From: Paenibacillus sp. E222
GTDB lineage: Bacteria > Bacillota > Bacilli > Paenibacillales > Paenibacillaceae
DNA: 64,000 bases
Assembly: GCF_013401555.1 (NCBI RefSeq)
Contig: NZ_CP058552.1
Span: 6,696,001 to 6,760,000, forward strand
Direction of reading: 5' to 3'
Notes under the pieces: generated by a model
Seen by the model: the letters and a program-made list of their open reading frames with translations, nothing else
What the model was told of the DNA's origin: nothing
The model's database searches: none
Shown: positions 17,199 to 25,963 of the stretch, piece by piece
How positions within the stretch are numbered: the stretch's first letter is position 1
How the letters are laid out: each line of letters starts with the position of its first letter
Program-made: the position numbers and the translations under genes

Positions 17199-18167
17199 CT
17201 AGTAAACACCTTCCTGTCCCATGCGTTTTACCAGACGGTTTGCAACCACAACCAGTACCAGTCCGATCACCGATTTGAACAGTCCAACCGCTGTACTATA
17301 GCTGAAATCTCCCTGCTCGATCCCTGTTCGGTATACATAGGTGTCGAATACTTCAGCCACTTCGGATACAGCACCGTTGTACATAAGGAATATTTGCTCA
17401 AATCCAACCTCCATGATGTCTCCCAATCTTAAAATCAGGAGCACGATGATGACACTACGGATGGCAGGCAGTGTAATGTGCCAGATCTGACGCAGCCGCC
17501 CTGCCCCATCCATTCGAGCCGCCTCATATAGTTGGGTGTCCACACTCGCCATGGCTGCCAGAAACACAATCGTTCCCCATCCAGCTTCCTTCCACATCGC
17601 TTGCAAGGTCACCATCACCCAGAAGCTGTCCGGGTTCGTCAATATATCTACCCGCTGCCAGCCCCATAAGGTGAACAGTTCGTTAATCAGTCCCGTTCCT
17701 TTGGCGAACAAGAGCAGTGTCAGCCCCGCGATGATGACCCAGGACAGAAAATGTGGCATGTAGATAATCGTTTGAATTAGTCTCTTGTACGCCACACTTT
17801 TCAGTTCGTTAAGTCCCAAAGAGATCAGAATCGGAAAAGGAAAGAACAGAATCAGATTCAACAGACTAATCGCCAGTGTGTTTCGGAACAGCAAAGCAAA
17901 ATCCGGATTGGCAAAGAGTTCAGTAAAGTGCAGCAGCCCGACCCACTCACTGCCCTGAATGCCACGAAAAGGGGAATAATCCTGAAAAGCAATGATGATG
18001 CCCCACATCGGGATATATTTGAAAACAAGAAAGAACAGGATACCTGGCAATGCCAGCAAGTATAACGACTGGTCACGCCGGAGCGAGGACAGCAAGTTTA
18101 ACCATTTGCTCCTAGCTGAAGTCTGCTTCCCCTTTACCGTGTTCATTCGTTGTCCATGGCTGCTCAT
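17199..18167 (-). CDS. Sugar ABC transporter permease, LplB-like
   Basis: A 322-residue permease with six predicted membrane segments. The LplB-type signature IAFQDYSPFRGIQGSEWVGL is near residue 60, and the EAA motif reads YEAARMDGAGRLRQIWHITLPA. AAGGAG precedes the ATG. It lies 24 bp after the LplA-like binding protein and 52 bp before the LplC-like permease. Together they form the membrane pore of an oligosaccharide importer, probably energised by a shared MsmX/UgpC-type ATPase encoded elsewhere. Confidence 0.92.
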   Translation of the reverse strand: MSSHGQRMNTVKGKQTSARSKWLNLLSSLRRDQSLYLLALPGILFFLVFKYIPMWGIIIAFQDYSPFRGIQGSEWVGLLHFTELFANPDFALLFRNTLAISLLNLILFFPFPILISLGLNELKSVAYKRLIQTIIYMPHFLSWVIIAGLTLLLFAKGTGLINELFTLWGWQRVDILTNPDSFWVMVTLQAMWKEAGWGTIVFLAAMASVDTQLYEAARMDGAGRLRQIWHITLPAIRSVIIVLLILRLGDIMEVGFEQIFLMYNGAVSEVAEVFDTYVYRTGIEQGDFSYSTAVGLFKSVIGLVLVVVANRLVKRMGQEGVY

Positions 18168-18191
18168 GGTTTGCAGCTCCTTCCCTCAGAT

Positions 18192-19769
18192 TCAATGTCC
18201 GTTTCGTTTCTTATAAGCCTCTGTCATCTCATCACTCATCGCTTGAACATTCGGGTCATTTCGCAGCGACTCCACAAAGGTATCCCAAGCTTCAATCGGC
18301 TCTCGGCCTAATATAATCTTCGCTTTCAAGTCCTGAATCTTCTTGTTGAGTTCAGGCAGAACCTTCTGTCCGGTCTCCGATTGAAGGCCAGCAGATAGAT
18401 CAGCTACACTAGTTTTGTCCCGTTCGGCCTCCACTTTCTTGAACAGCTCATTCGCCTGTGTTTCTTCATCCGTTTCGCCTGTCGTATCCCACGGCAGATC
18501 AATAACGTTGACGATATGATTGAAATCCGAGGCGTTGTCCGCAGTCAATTTTTCGTTATTCGCTACCTTTTTGCCATCCACCACTTCATAATGTGTGCCT
18601 TCAATCCCGAACTGCTGAATTTCAAATACTTCGGGGTTCATCCAGCTATCCACCAGCTTCAGAATACGTTTCATCTTCTCTTCCGGAACACTCGCAGGGA
18701 TCGCCAGAATTCCGTTGTATCCAGCCCCCTTTGGGTTGTATCCATTCAGATTGGTCAGAGGGTAAAAGTCCGTATATTTGAAAGAAGGATCAACCTTCTT
18801 CAAGTCATCCGCATAGATTTTGCGCATCGTTCCTGTCTTGTCCACAATAATGCCTGCCTGATTACGCTTGAACAACTCCCTTGCCTGCGTCAGCTTGAGC
18901 GAAAGCAGATCTTCCGGCATCATGCCGCTGCTGTAAGCTTTGGTCAGATATTGAAGGGATTCTCTAACCTCAGGCAGTAACTCCCTGTAGATCAGCTCCC
19001 CTTGCGATTCATCCCATTTCCAACTGCTGTTGATTCCAATAAATGAACTTTCAATGGCGCCCAGTACAGGGCCGAGGTTGCCACCCCAACCAAGATCATC
19101 CGGACTGATATAAGCGGCAAGTGCCGTCGTATCTTGGGCTCCATTCCCATCCGGGTCCTGCTCCACAAAAGCCTTCATCACTTCGAACAGCTCATCCGTG
19201 GTCTCCGGCACCTGCAAATTCAATTTGTCGAGCCAATCCTTGCGGATGATGAAAAAGGAGTCTCCGGTTACCGGGCGGGGGCGGGGAATACCATAATTGT
19301 TGCCATCCGCTGCCTTGGTTGTTTCCCAGGCAATGTCGGGAATGCCATTGCTCAGATTGGGATAATCCTTGATATAAGGCGTGACATCCCAGAAAGCCCC
19401 CTGCTTGACCATCTTGGTAAACGTGCTTCCGAACGGGTCATTAATCATAATCAAATCCGGAATATCCCCGGAAGCGAGTGTCAGATTCAGCTTGTCACCA
19501 TAAATATTGTTGGAAACCCACTGGATGTTCATTTTGGAATTCGTCGCCTTTTCGATTGCACGCTTGATGACATTATCATCCGCCGCAGGAACCGCACTTG
19601 GCGTAATCGTCATGATACTGACTTCCAATGGATCATCCGCATTACCATTACTTCCGTTCGCCTGTTCTTCTTCTTTATTTCCGCATGCACTGAGTACAAC
19701 AGATACAACCAACACAATCGATATGATCCAGGCTAAACTACGGGTGTTTCGTTTCCCCACTTTTTGCAT
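18192..19769 (-). CDS. Extracellular sugar-binding lipoprotein, LplA-like
   Basis: Solute-binding lipoprotein of about 525 residues. The N-terminus has a positive region, a hydrophobic segment and the lipobox VLSACGN. The mature part has family 1 binding-protein features, such as LASGDIPDLIMINDPFG and a PEEKMKRILKLVDSWMNPE stretch typical of Lpl-type proteins. The ATG at 19769 is chosen because the upstream ATG at 19781 directly abuts GGAGG. It is the first gene of the importer and probably delivers oligosaccharides released by the PL11 lyase. The ligand is inferred from neighbours only. Confidence 0.92.
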   Translation of the reverse strand: MQKVGKRNTRSLAWIISIVLVVSVVLSACGNKEEEQANGSNGNADDPLEVSIMTITPSAVPAADDNVIKRAIEKATNSKMNIQWVSNNIYGDKLNLTLASGDIPDLIMINDPFGSTFTKMVKQGAFWDVTPYIKDYPNLSNGIPDIAWETTKAADGNNYGIPRPRPVTGDSFFIIRKDWLDKLNLQVPETTDELFEVMKAFVEQDPDGNGAQDTTALAAYISPDDLGWGGNLGPVLGAIESSFIGINSSWKWDESQGELIYRELLPEVRESLQYLTKAYSSGMMPEDLLSLKLTQARELFKRNQAGIIVDKTGTMRKIYADDLKKVDPSFKYTDFYPLTNLNGYNPKGAGYNGILAIPASVPEEKMKRILKLVDSWMNPEVFEIQQFGIEGTHYEVVDGKKVANNEKLTADNASDFNHIVNVIDLPWDTTGETDEETQANELFKKVEAERDKTSVADLSAGLQSETGQKVLPELNKKIQDLKAKIILGREPIEAWDTFVESLRNDPNVQAMSDEMTEAYKKRNGH

Positions 19770-19781
19770 GAGCTTTCCCAT

Positions 19782-19974
19782 CCTCCTTAGTCTCTTAAAC
19801 CTATCGTATTAATCGGATTAACACTAAAAAAAAGGGGCTTCTACAGGCCAATGAAGAATATTCTTCGGCACTGGTCAAAGCTTTCACTCACTATATCGAA
19901 CACCCGTATTTCCTGCAATTGCACTTTTTTGCACCTGTTAAAATCGGCATAAATAGCCCCTAAACCCTTTCGTC
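19782..19974 (-). promoter_or_regulatory. Leader region before the LplA-like gene
   Basis: A gene-free region between the hypothetical gene and the binding-protein gene. On the minus strand GGGGCT near 19962 can pair with AGCCCC near 19832, followed by eight T. Between them lies the perfect palindrome GAAGAATATTCTTC (19852-19865). It may be a long terminator of the preceding gene or an attenuator in the importer's leader. No known riboswitch was recognised. Confidence 0.35.
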
Positions 19975-20511
19975 TCAGCGATATGGTCTGATAATTCTCT
20001 CGCTCCACACCTGTACTTCGATATAACGCTCCGGTCCGAGATCACCCTGTTGATTCCATTCCTGAGGCCAGCCATAGGTTTGAATAATGTCCAGTATTTC
20101 ATTTTTCGTGAAGACCTGCTTACGGTAGGGTTTATCGTCCAAATAACGCATCGTTGGAAACAAATCGCCGTAGGTAAAACTTACGGAATCATCAGGCAGA
20201 TTCTCCCATGAGATCGTGACCCAATCCGGTTCGGTATACCATGATTCCAACCACGTACATGCACTCAGGGTCATATAGTGAGGAAAACGGTTGGTCGGTT
20301 TCCCACCTTTGGCGATAAACTGCTCGTACGCTTTCCGCTCAAGTTCTCTGCGAATCATTATGTAATCAGCTGATCGCTGACTGGCAAAATTCCGGCCTTC
20401 CTGCCGGATATGCTGCGCAACGGCTTCTGCATCCTGCTCGGACAGACTAGAGAGATTGCGGAATGGTCCCACACTTTTTTCAAAATAATGATACGCGTTC
20501 AGGTCTGTCAT
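19975..20511 (-). CDS. Hypothetical protein
   Basis: A 178-residue soluble protein that I do not recognise. It is rich in Trp and Tyr in its second half (TWLESWYTEPDWVTISWENLP; GWPQEWNQQGDLGPERYIEVQVW), and its first half is helical and charged. There is no signal peptide or membrane segment. A GAGGCGAG precedes the ATG. Codon usage resembles the neighbours. It sits alone between the MRJP-family gene and the importer leader, so context gives no function. Confidence 0.7.
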   Translation of the reverse strand: MTDLNAYHYFEKSVGPFRNLSSLSEQDAEAVAQHIRQEGRNFASQRSADYIMIRRELERKAYEQFIAKGGKPTNRFPHYMTLSACTWLESWYTEPDWVTISWENLPDDSVSFTYGDLFPTMRYLDDKPYRKQVFTKNEILDIIQTYGWPQEWNQQGDLGPERYIEVQVWSERIIRPYR

Positions 20512-20571
20512 TCGAAGCTCGCCTCTTTTTCATGTTGAATTAAGCTTACATTTCTGCCTGATAGCTGAATG

Positions 20572-20608
20572 AAAAAAGGAGCAGCCTGCAACCTTCAGAC
20601 TGCCCCCT
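20572..20608 (-). terminator. Terminator of the MRJP-family gene
   Basis: On the minus strand GGGGGCAGTCT pairs with AGGCTGCTCC around a short loop, followed by TTTTTTC. It lies 23 bp beyond the stop of the 20631-21743 gene. Confidence 0.7.
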
Positions 20609-20630
20609 GTTTTGTAAAGTGGGATTTATA

Positions 20631-21743
20631 TCAAAAGGTAGGAGCAGGTAATTCATCAATTTTTATACGAAGTAAACTATACGGTTTTTGTCGCAGGTCT
20701 CTTCCATAATGAAATCTCGCCTGCCTATGTAATTGGTTCACAATTACATATAAGTATTGATCCGGACCAATAGAAAAAGTATCCGGCCATAAAATTCTCG
20801 GATCATGAGCGATGGTTTCCATGATTCCATTCGGCAATATTTTTCGAATACTATCGTTTTCATAATCTCCAGCATAAACGTTTCCTTGTGCATCCGTTAT
20901 CATTCCATCAGACGCACCTTTTTCTCCCCAATACTGCACAAGATCACGTAAATTGAAATCCGGTATCGTTCTGTCTCTTAAGGCTTCTGTTGAGATCGAG
21001 TATAGATGACGACTGGTTAATGGACAATAGAATAACACTTTTCCATCAGGGGAAATGGCTATACCATCAGAGGCCAATCGAAAGGGAGATGTCGATCCAT
21101 CCGTGTTTCGATTCATCAAAATTTTACCTTCCACTTTCGGTAAAAAATATGGATCGGGTGAAGTTGAATCTGCTCCATCTAACCGTCTGTATGCATTTCC
21201 GTTTTCTAAATTCACGACGATAATAGCGCCTGGACCATTGGAAGAAGAATCGGTTATATATGCATAACCCGCTTTACCTACACGAAAATCAAATCGGACA
21301 TCATTCAGATACGTTGTCGGCAAGACTACATCTTCTCCAAATGTATATACATTTCTTATTGTATTTGTTTTTAAATCTACAGCAACTAATTTTGCCCCTC
21401 CTTTCACAGGCTCAGAAAAGTTTGGTGCAGCCGTATCCAATACCCACAGGGTTCCCCTCCCATCTGCAACTACACTTTGGACACTGATGAAGGACATAGT
21501 GATATTCAAAGGGTTTATCAAATTCGTTTCTAAATTTGGATAAGGCTGCACCCGACCCTCAACAATTTCCGCTACCGTAAATCTTACGTCATCTCCCCAT
21601 TTCGGAAAGCAAATGAAGATGCGCCCGGTTTCTGACACACTAACACCTGTAGGCATAGCCCCATAAAATGAATAAACGAGTTCTAACTTACCGAAATATT
21701 CTTCCATTGGCAACATAGGTTTTATGATATCCTCCCCAAACAT
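20631..21743 (-). CDS. Major royal jelly protein/yellow-family protein
   Basis: A 370-residue beta-propeller of the MRJP/yellow family, often annotated as L-dopachrome tautomerase-related. Typical blocks are MPTGVSVSETGRIFICFPKWGDD, a SVVADGRGTLWVLDTAAP loop, DFRVGKAGYAYITDSSSNGPGAIIV, and FRLASDGIAISPDGKVLFY. No signal peptide is visible. The start is uncertain: the ATG at 21743 has no ribosome binding site, whereas GGGGAGG lies about 14 nt before an ATG at 21716. The bacterial function is unknown; lactonase-like or small-molecule-binding roles are possible. Confidence 0.85.
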   Translation of the reverse strand: MFGEDIIKPMLPMEEYFGKLELVYSFYGAMPTGVSVSETGRIFICFPKWGDDVRFTVAEIVEGRVQPYPNLETNLINPLNITMSFISVQSVVADGRGTLWVLDTAAPNFSEPVKGGAKLVAVDLKTNTIRNVYTFGEDVVLPTTYLNDVRFDFRVGKAGYAYITDSSSNGPGAIIVVNLENGNAYRRLDGADSTSPDPYFLPKVEGKILMNRNTDGSTSPFRLASDGIAISPDGKVLFYCPLTSRHLYSISTEALRDRTIPDFNLRDLVQYWGEKGASDGMITDAQGNVYAGDYENDSIRKILPNGIMETIAHDPRILWPDTFSIGPDQYLYVIVNQLHRQARFHYGRDLRQKPYSLLRIKIDELPAPTF

Positions 21744-21830
21744 ATTTGAATAGATATACCTATAATATGTTCAAGACATCTTCTAATACCTGGCTCTTAA
21801 TCATTCTTTTTCTATCCGAAATATCTCAAA

Positions 21831-21866
21831 AAAAAACAAAGAAGCTTCGGCGCTAACCGAAGCTTC
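21831..21866 (-). terminator. Strong terminator of the small helical-protein gene
   Basis: GAAGCTTCGG and CCGAAGCTTC form a perfect 10-bp stem with a 6-nt loop (21841-21866). On the minus strand TTTGTTTTTTTTT follows. It belongs to the 21964-22245 gene. Confidence 0.9.
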
Positions 21867-21963
21867 TAACGGTGAGTGTCCGTGTCTATGGCAAATATGT
21901 TCTTACAAGCGTCAACACAGGTCATATCCGAAAAAGAAAGCCAATCTCTGCCAAACAAACTGT

Positions 21964-22245
21964 TTATTGTTGGTCCGGCAGATGTAATGCATTGGCTGAA
22001 GTTATCGCTTGATCTAAAAACTCTTCTGCTCGGGTCAATTGCTGCCGGGCCTTCTCCAACGCTTGTGAATTGGTTGCCGCATTAGATTCACTTATGGAGC
22101 TTATTGCCTGATTTAAAGCCGTCTGCACCTCAGAAACCGCGTTAGATGCATGCTGCTCCATCGTATTACCACTCGTGTTAAGTGCACCTTCTGCCGGTTT
22201 TCTTGCATTTTCGGTGGCTAGATCAATTTTGTTTTTATTGGACAC
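21964..22245 (-). CDS. Small helical protein next to the spore coat cluster
   Basis: A 93-residue hydrophilic protein, rich in Ala, Asn, Gln and Ser and probably all helical (SEVQTALNQAISSISESNAA; LEKARQQLTRAEEFLDQAI). The GTG at 22245 is chosen because AAGGAGG lies 6-7 nt upstream; an earlier ATG in the same frame overlaps that site. I do not recognise the family. It is divergent from the CotF-like coat cluster with a 188-bp shared control region, so a sporulation role is a reasonable guess but not shown. It has its own strong terminator. Confidence 0.75.
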   Translation of the reverse strand: MSNKNKIDLATENARKPAEGALNTSGNTMEQHASNAVSEVQTALNQAISSISESNAATNSQALEKARQQLTRAEEFLDQAITSANALHLPDQQ

Positions 22246-22433
22246 CGTAAGTCCTCCTTCCATGAGTAAGATCATTCATTTAAACAGAAATAAGTATGGG
22301 ATTGAGATTTTGTTTATATCCCTGCGACGGTATGGGAATTTTCGGATCTTACCTCTCCGGCGATCCATATTAGTATAAGATCCGATGCATTGGAAAATCT
22401 AACGTTGATGAAAAAGGAGGTGATCATTTCTTA

Positions 22434-22676
22434 ATGACTAATCCAACGCTAGCGCCTCACGAATCGATGGAACTGCATGAAGCGTTAAACTTCAAAACGC
22501 TCTGCCTCGCTAAGTCGAAACTTATGCAAGGCCTGGTCTTTGACCAAGAGCTAAAAGCCTTAATGCAGAAAGACGTAATTCAATCCATACAACAGATCGC
22601 CGAGCTGCAAGCAATCTACGCAAGAGCTCCTTTTCAAGCGCCTGTTCCGAATAGTCCGACACCTATAACACATTAA
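22434..22676 (+). CDS. CotF-like small spore coat protein, YraG-like
   Basis: An 80-residue protein with the short helical CotF-related core: [20 protein letters not shown], followed by [17 protein letters not shown]. It corresponds in size and position to yraG of the B. subtilis yraG-yraF-adhB-yraE-yraD group. AAGGAGG lies 12 nt before the ATG. It is followed by a longer CotF-like protein 11 bp downstream. The probable role is structural, in the spore coat, expressed late in sporulation. Confidence 0.8.
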   Translation: MTNPTLAPHESMELHEALNFKTLCLAKSKLMQGLVFDQELKALMQKDVIQSIQQIAELQAIYARAPFQAPVPNSPTPITH

Positions 22677-22687
22677 GGGGAACTCAG

Positions 22688-23074
22688 ATGAATACCGATT
22701 ATTTAGACCCGATTAATTCATTGAATATGCCGGAAATGGCAGATATGACTTTTGCCATGGACTTCCTTCTTCGTGCCAAGGAGGGTGTACGTAATTTGTC
22801 CATCGCCCTGACGGAAACGGCTTCACCGGATGTAAGAGCCCTGCTGCATACTCATCTTAAGCAGGGGATTGCAATGCACCAAGAAATCACGGAGCTCATG
22901 ATTCGCAAAAAATGGTTTCATCCTTATGAGCTGAACGAACAGTACCAACTCGATCAGCTTTCGGCGAAAAATACGGTGATGATCGGGCAGATGAATCTGT
23001 TCCCGGATGATACGTCGCGTAAAGGGATGTTTGATCGGACCCCAGATGAGCATATTGGAGGACATAAAGCATGA
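22688..23074 (+). CDS. CotF-like spore coat protein, YraF-like
   Basis: A 128-residue CotF-family protein. The conserved helical bundle includes [20 protein letters not shown], then [20 protein letters not shown] and [23 protein letters not shown] precedes the ATG. Its stop overlaps the start of the adhB-like dehydrogenase by four bases, so the two are translationally coupled. This matches the gene order of the B. subtilis yraF-adhB pair. The likely location is the spore coat. Confidence 0.85.
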   Translation: MNTDYLDPINSLNMPEMADMTFAMDFLLRAKEGVRNLSIALTETASPDVRALLHTHLKQGIAMHQEITELMIRKKWFHPYELNEQYQLDQLSAKNTVMIGQMNLFPDDTSRKGMFDRTPDEHIGGHKA

Positions 23075-24207
23075 AGGCGGTAACGTATCAAGGGATTAAA
23101 AATGTCGTGGTCAAAGAGGTGCCTGATGCGAAGATTGTGAAACCGGACGATATGATCGTAAAGATCACCAGTACCGCCATTTGCGGTTCTGACCTACACC
23201 TTATTCACGGGATGATCCCTAACCTTCAGGAGAACTATGTCATCGGACATGAGCCGATGGGGATCGTAGAAGAAGTAGGTCCTGGCGTGACAAAGGTAAA
23301 AAAAGGCGACCGTGTGATCATTCCGTTTAACATCGCATGCGGAGAATGCTTTTTTTGCAAAAATCAGCTGGAAAGCCAATGTGACAATTCAAACGAACAC
23401 GGGGATATGGGCGCATATTTCGGCTACTCCGGAACGACCGGCGGATATCCTGGCGGGCAAGCCGAGTATTTACGGGTCCCGTTTGCTAATTTTACCCACT
23501 TTAAGATTCCTGAAAACTGCGAACAACCGGACGAAAAGCTAAGCTTGATCGCTGATGCCATGACCACGGCATTCTGGAGCGTAGATAATGCCGGCGTAAA
23601 AAATGGAGATACGGTCATCGTGCTCGGATGCGGCCCGGTCGGACTCCTGGCCCAGAAATTCTGCTGGCTGAAAGGAGCTAAGCGTGTTATAGCCGTCGAC
23701 TATGTCGATTACCGCTTGCAGCATGCGAAGCGAACGAACCATGTGGAAACCGTAAACTTCGAACAGGATAAGAATATTGGGAACACTCTCAAGGAAATGA
23801 CCAAAGGCGGCGCCGATGTTGTCATTGATGCAGTAGGAATGGACGGCAAGATGAGCGATCTTGAATATTTAGCCAGCGGTTTGAAACTGCAAGGCGGCAC
23901 TATGAGTGCATTTATCATTGCGTCTCAGGCTGTCCGCAAAGGAGGAACCATTCAAGTCACTGGGGTATACGGCGGACGCTATAACGGATTTCCACTTGGT
24001 GACATCATGCAGCGAAACGTGAATATTCGTTCCGGACAAGCTCCGGTCATTCACTATATGCCATATATGTACGAGTTGGTTACGTCTGGCAAAGTGGACC
24101 CTGGCGACATCGTTACACACGTCATTCCCCTCAGCGAGGCCAAACGGGGCTACGAGGTGTTCGATACGAAAACGGACGATTGCATTAAAGTCATCTTAAA
24201 GCCTTGA
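23071..24207 (+). CDS. adhB: Zinc-dependent alcohol dehydrogenase, AdhB-like
   Basis: A 378-residue medium-chain zinc dehydrogenase. Catalytic zinc ligands are in AICGSDLHL (Cys near 38) and [12 protein letters not shown] (His-Glu near 66). Structural zinc is held by the [15 protein letters not shown] lobe (C-x2-C-x2-C-x7-C). The NAD-binding turn is [14 protein letters not shown] near 190. It resembles the long-form glutathione-independent formaldehyde dehydrogenase/AdhB group. It is embedded between CotF-like genes exactly as adhB is in B. subtilis. GGAGG precedes the ATG by 9 nt. The physiological substrate in the forming spore is unknown. Confidence 0.88.
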   Translation: MKAVTYQGIKNVVVKEVPDAKIVKPDDMIVKITSTAICGSDLHLIHGMIPNLQENYVIGHEPMGIVEEVGPGVTKVKKGDRVIIPFNIACGECFFCKNQLESQCDNSNEHGDMGAYFGYSGTTGGYPGGQAEYLRVPFANFTHFKIPENCEQPDEKLSLIADAMTTAFWSVDNAGVKNGDTVIVLGCGPVGLLAQKFCWLKGAKRVIAVDYVDYRLQHAKRTNHVETVNFEQDKNIGNTLKEMTKGGADVVIDAVGMDGKMSDLEYLASGLKLQGGTMSAFIIASQAVRKGGTIQVTGVYGGRYNGFPLGDIMQRNVNIRSGQAPVIHYMPYMYELVTSGKVDPGDIVTHVIPLSEAKRGYEVFDTKTDDCIKVILKP

Positions 24208-24238
24208 ATATGGATAAATACATGGGAGGACAATCCGA

Positions 24239-24439
24239 ATGAATTCCAATTACGCTTTGCATGAGATGCTTGAGGTTCATGAAATGGCTGCGTTCAAGAC
24301 GGTTTGCATGACGAAATCAAAGACCATGCAATCACTGGTAACCGACCCGGAGCTTTTGCAAATTTTGCAACAAGAAGTGAAATTATCACAACAGCAGCTT
24401 CAGGAGCTTGGTGGAGTGCTGACTAAAGCGACTTTATAG
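24239..24439 (+). CDS. CotF-like small spore coat protein, YraE-like
   Basis: A 66-residue protein clearly related to the 80-residue protein at 22434: YALHEMLEVHEMAAFKTVCM corresponds to the [19 protein letters not shown] region, and QEVKLSQQQLQELGGVL ends it. GGGAGG lies before the ATG. It is 31 bp after adhB and 10 bp before the last CotF-like gene. It matches YraE in the B. subtilis order. Confidence 0.8.
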   Translation: MNSNYALHEMLEVHEMAAFKTVCMTKSKTMQSLVTDPELLQILQQEVKLSQQQLQELGGVLTKATL

Positions 24440-24449
24440 GAGATAAAAA

Positions 24450-24746
24450 ATGAACCCAATATTAGAACACATGACAGGGCTTCATATGCTGACTGATGAC
24501 GTCATCGCAATGGATTTTTTGATGAATGCCAAGAGCGGAGTCAGAAACTACGCCATGGCCGTGACCGAATGTGCCACACCTGAAATCAAGCAAATTTTGA
24601 TGAAACAGCTCGATGAGGCCATAGACTCTTATGAAAAGATATCCACTTACATGATGCAGCATGGCTTATACCATCCGCACCATATTCCAGAGCAAATCCA
24701 GCTCGATCTGAAAAACATTCAGACCGCTATGAACCTTCCGTCCTGA
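24450..24746 (+). CDS. CotF-like spore coat protein, YraD-like
   Basis: A 98-residue CotF-family protein similar to the 22688 gene product: DVIAMDFLMNAKSGVRNYAM, then TECATPEIKQILMKQLDEA and MMQHGLYHPHHIPEQ. AGGAG precedes the ATG. It is the last gene of the five-gene coat cluster. The two pairs flanking adhB (short then long) look like a duplication of one short-long module. Confidence 0.83.
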   Translation: MNPILEHMTGLHMLTDDVIAMDFLMNAKSGVRNYAMAVTECATPEIKQILMKQLDEAIDSYEKISTYMMQHGLYHPHHIPEQIQLDLKNIQTAMNLPS

Positions 24747-25267
24747 CGCGTTCTTGCCCCGGCAACATGCTTAAAAACATAATGGTTCAGGATTGTTTTT
24801 GATTTTAGCCGAAGACTTCAGAGAACAAAATATTTTTGTGTCAAATAATCCAACAAAGAAATAAGGGCGGATACAACTCCGCTCTTATTTCAGTTGCGTT
24901 ACGAACTCACATTTATTCCTTAGATTTTAAATAAAGCCAAAATTCATTCAATCATACCTTTGCGCTAAAATCCCCGTCGACTTAACGTAAAGACAAGATT
25001 AATTAGTCTAGTCTTTTTCGCCCATGACTGCTGTTGTTTTTTCTATAGACAATCCAACTAATGTCATGTTTCACGAATTCTGACGGTTGTATATTTTAAC
25101 TGCTTGGATTGGCCTATTTAGCCTATTGTCCTTCTTGTATTTCGTATTAAGTAAGCATCGAGTATAATTAATCCATGTATTACCATTTATGATTTTTGAA
25201 AAACACACTGTAAGTGTGAAGAGGAAGAATTACATGGTTAGCTGAGATATTAAAGGAGGGCTTTATT
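24747..25267. other. Gene-free region after the coat cluster
   Basis: No credible gene. It holds the hairpin at 24858-24891, a small CACACT/AGTGTG hairpin at about 25204-25217, and a TATAAT at about 25157 that could serve the SunI-like gene, with only a weak -35 (TTTCGT, 17-nt spacing). Otherwise it is AT-rich and featureless. Confidence 0.4.
24858..24891 (+). terminator. Hairpin, probable terminator of the coat cluster
   Basis: GAAATAAGGGCGGA and TCCGCTCTTATTTC form a 14-bp arm pair with one mismatch and a 6-nt loop. The U-rich stretch is partly inside the right arm, so it could work in either direction. It lies 112 bp after the last CotF-like gene. Confidence 0.6.
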
Positions 25268-25537
25268 ATGTTAGGCATCAAAGTACAGCAAGTAGAGAAT
25301 CAACTCATCATCCGTTGGCAGCTTTCCAAAATAGAAATTCCCATCTCAGATATTAAAGCAGTTACCCTTGATGATACATATGGTGGAAGTGAGCCTTCAG
25401 CCGTTCGAATCGGCGCAGCGTATGGCGCTTCCGAAACAATCCTGATGCGAACAACCAATCAATCCTACATCTTGTTTACTTCCAATGAGGCTTTATTTCC
25501 AAAAATCAGTGCCATGCTTTCCAATAATGCAGGTTAG
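25268..25537 (+). CDS. SunI/YnzG family protein
   Basis: An 89-residue protein resembling the SunI/YnzG family, small PH-like proteins that include the sublancin immunity protein. The pattern is an N-terminal VQQVENQLIIRWQLSKIEIP, then ISDIKAVTLDDTYGG, and a central RIGAAYGASETILMRTT. A strong GGAGG lies 8 nt before the ATG. No bacteriocin or lantibiotic gene is near, and the protein lacks an obvious membrane helix, so an immunity role is not implied. The orphan form is common in Bacillales. Confidence 0.75.
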   Translation: MLGIKVQQVENQLIIRWQLSKIEIPISDIKAVTLDDTYGGSEPSAVRIGAAYGASETILMRTTNQSYILFTSNEALFPKISAMLSNNAG

Positions 25538-25668
25538 CTCTTTATTCAGACCTCATTCCTCCACAAGAAAGACGTCTCATATAAAAGGTGCTATCTCCAT
25601 AGGGCTTCGCATATCGGTAACCGTGGCCGCACGGCTGGTGAGCGAAATTCGTCAAACTTGCAACGTGC

Positions 25669-25861
25669 TAACGAATCTAGCGCACCTTAAACGTCCGATT
25701 CTCAAGGCATGCCAATTTTAACGAACTTCAGTGACGTTATTTCGGTACAAACACAGCGTCAAAGCCTAAAAAGCGACGCAATACATAAAATAACGTCTCT
25801 GGGATTCGTTACATCTTAGAACGGTGCAAATGAGAGCAAATAACGTCTGTCAGGTTCGTTA
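25669..25861. repeat. Four-box inverted repeat element, copy 2
   Basis: Boxes at 25669-25691 and 25719-25741 (minus orientation) and 25789-25811 and 25839-25861 (plus orientation). Start spacings are 50, 70 and 50. The best box here begins AATAACGTCTGTCAGG and ends TTCGTTA. Box 4 matches box 4 of the copy at 1295-1486 at 19 of 23 positions by eye; the first box is the most degenerate. It fills most of the gap between the convergent SunI-like and GH26 genes. Confidence 0.8.
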
Positions 25862-25963
25862 GGCCAAATCAACGCGAACAAGAGGCGTCCACCGTCATGG
25901 TTCATGACTTATGGAACAGCCCCCTTTTTTTCACGTCAGTAGAAGTTCAGACAATAGCCCTCC

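Noticed and set aside
19134..19736. 200-codon open frame on the plus strand
   Set aside because: Antisense to the LplA-like binding protein; the composition is typical of a shadow frame.
24747..25267. Riboswitch upstream of the SunI-like gene
   Set aside because: Only short hairpins are visible and no known aptamer core could be recognised.
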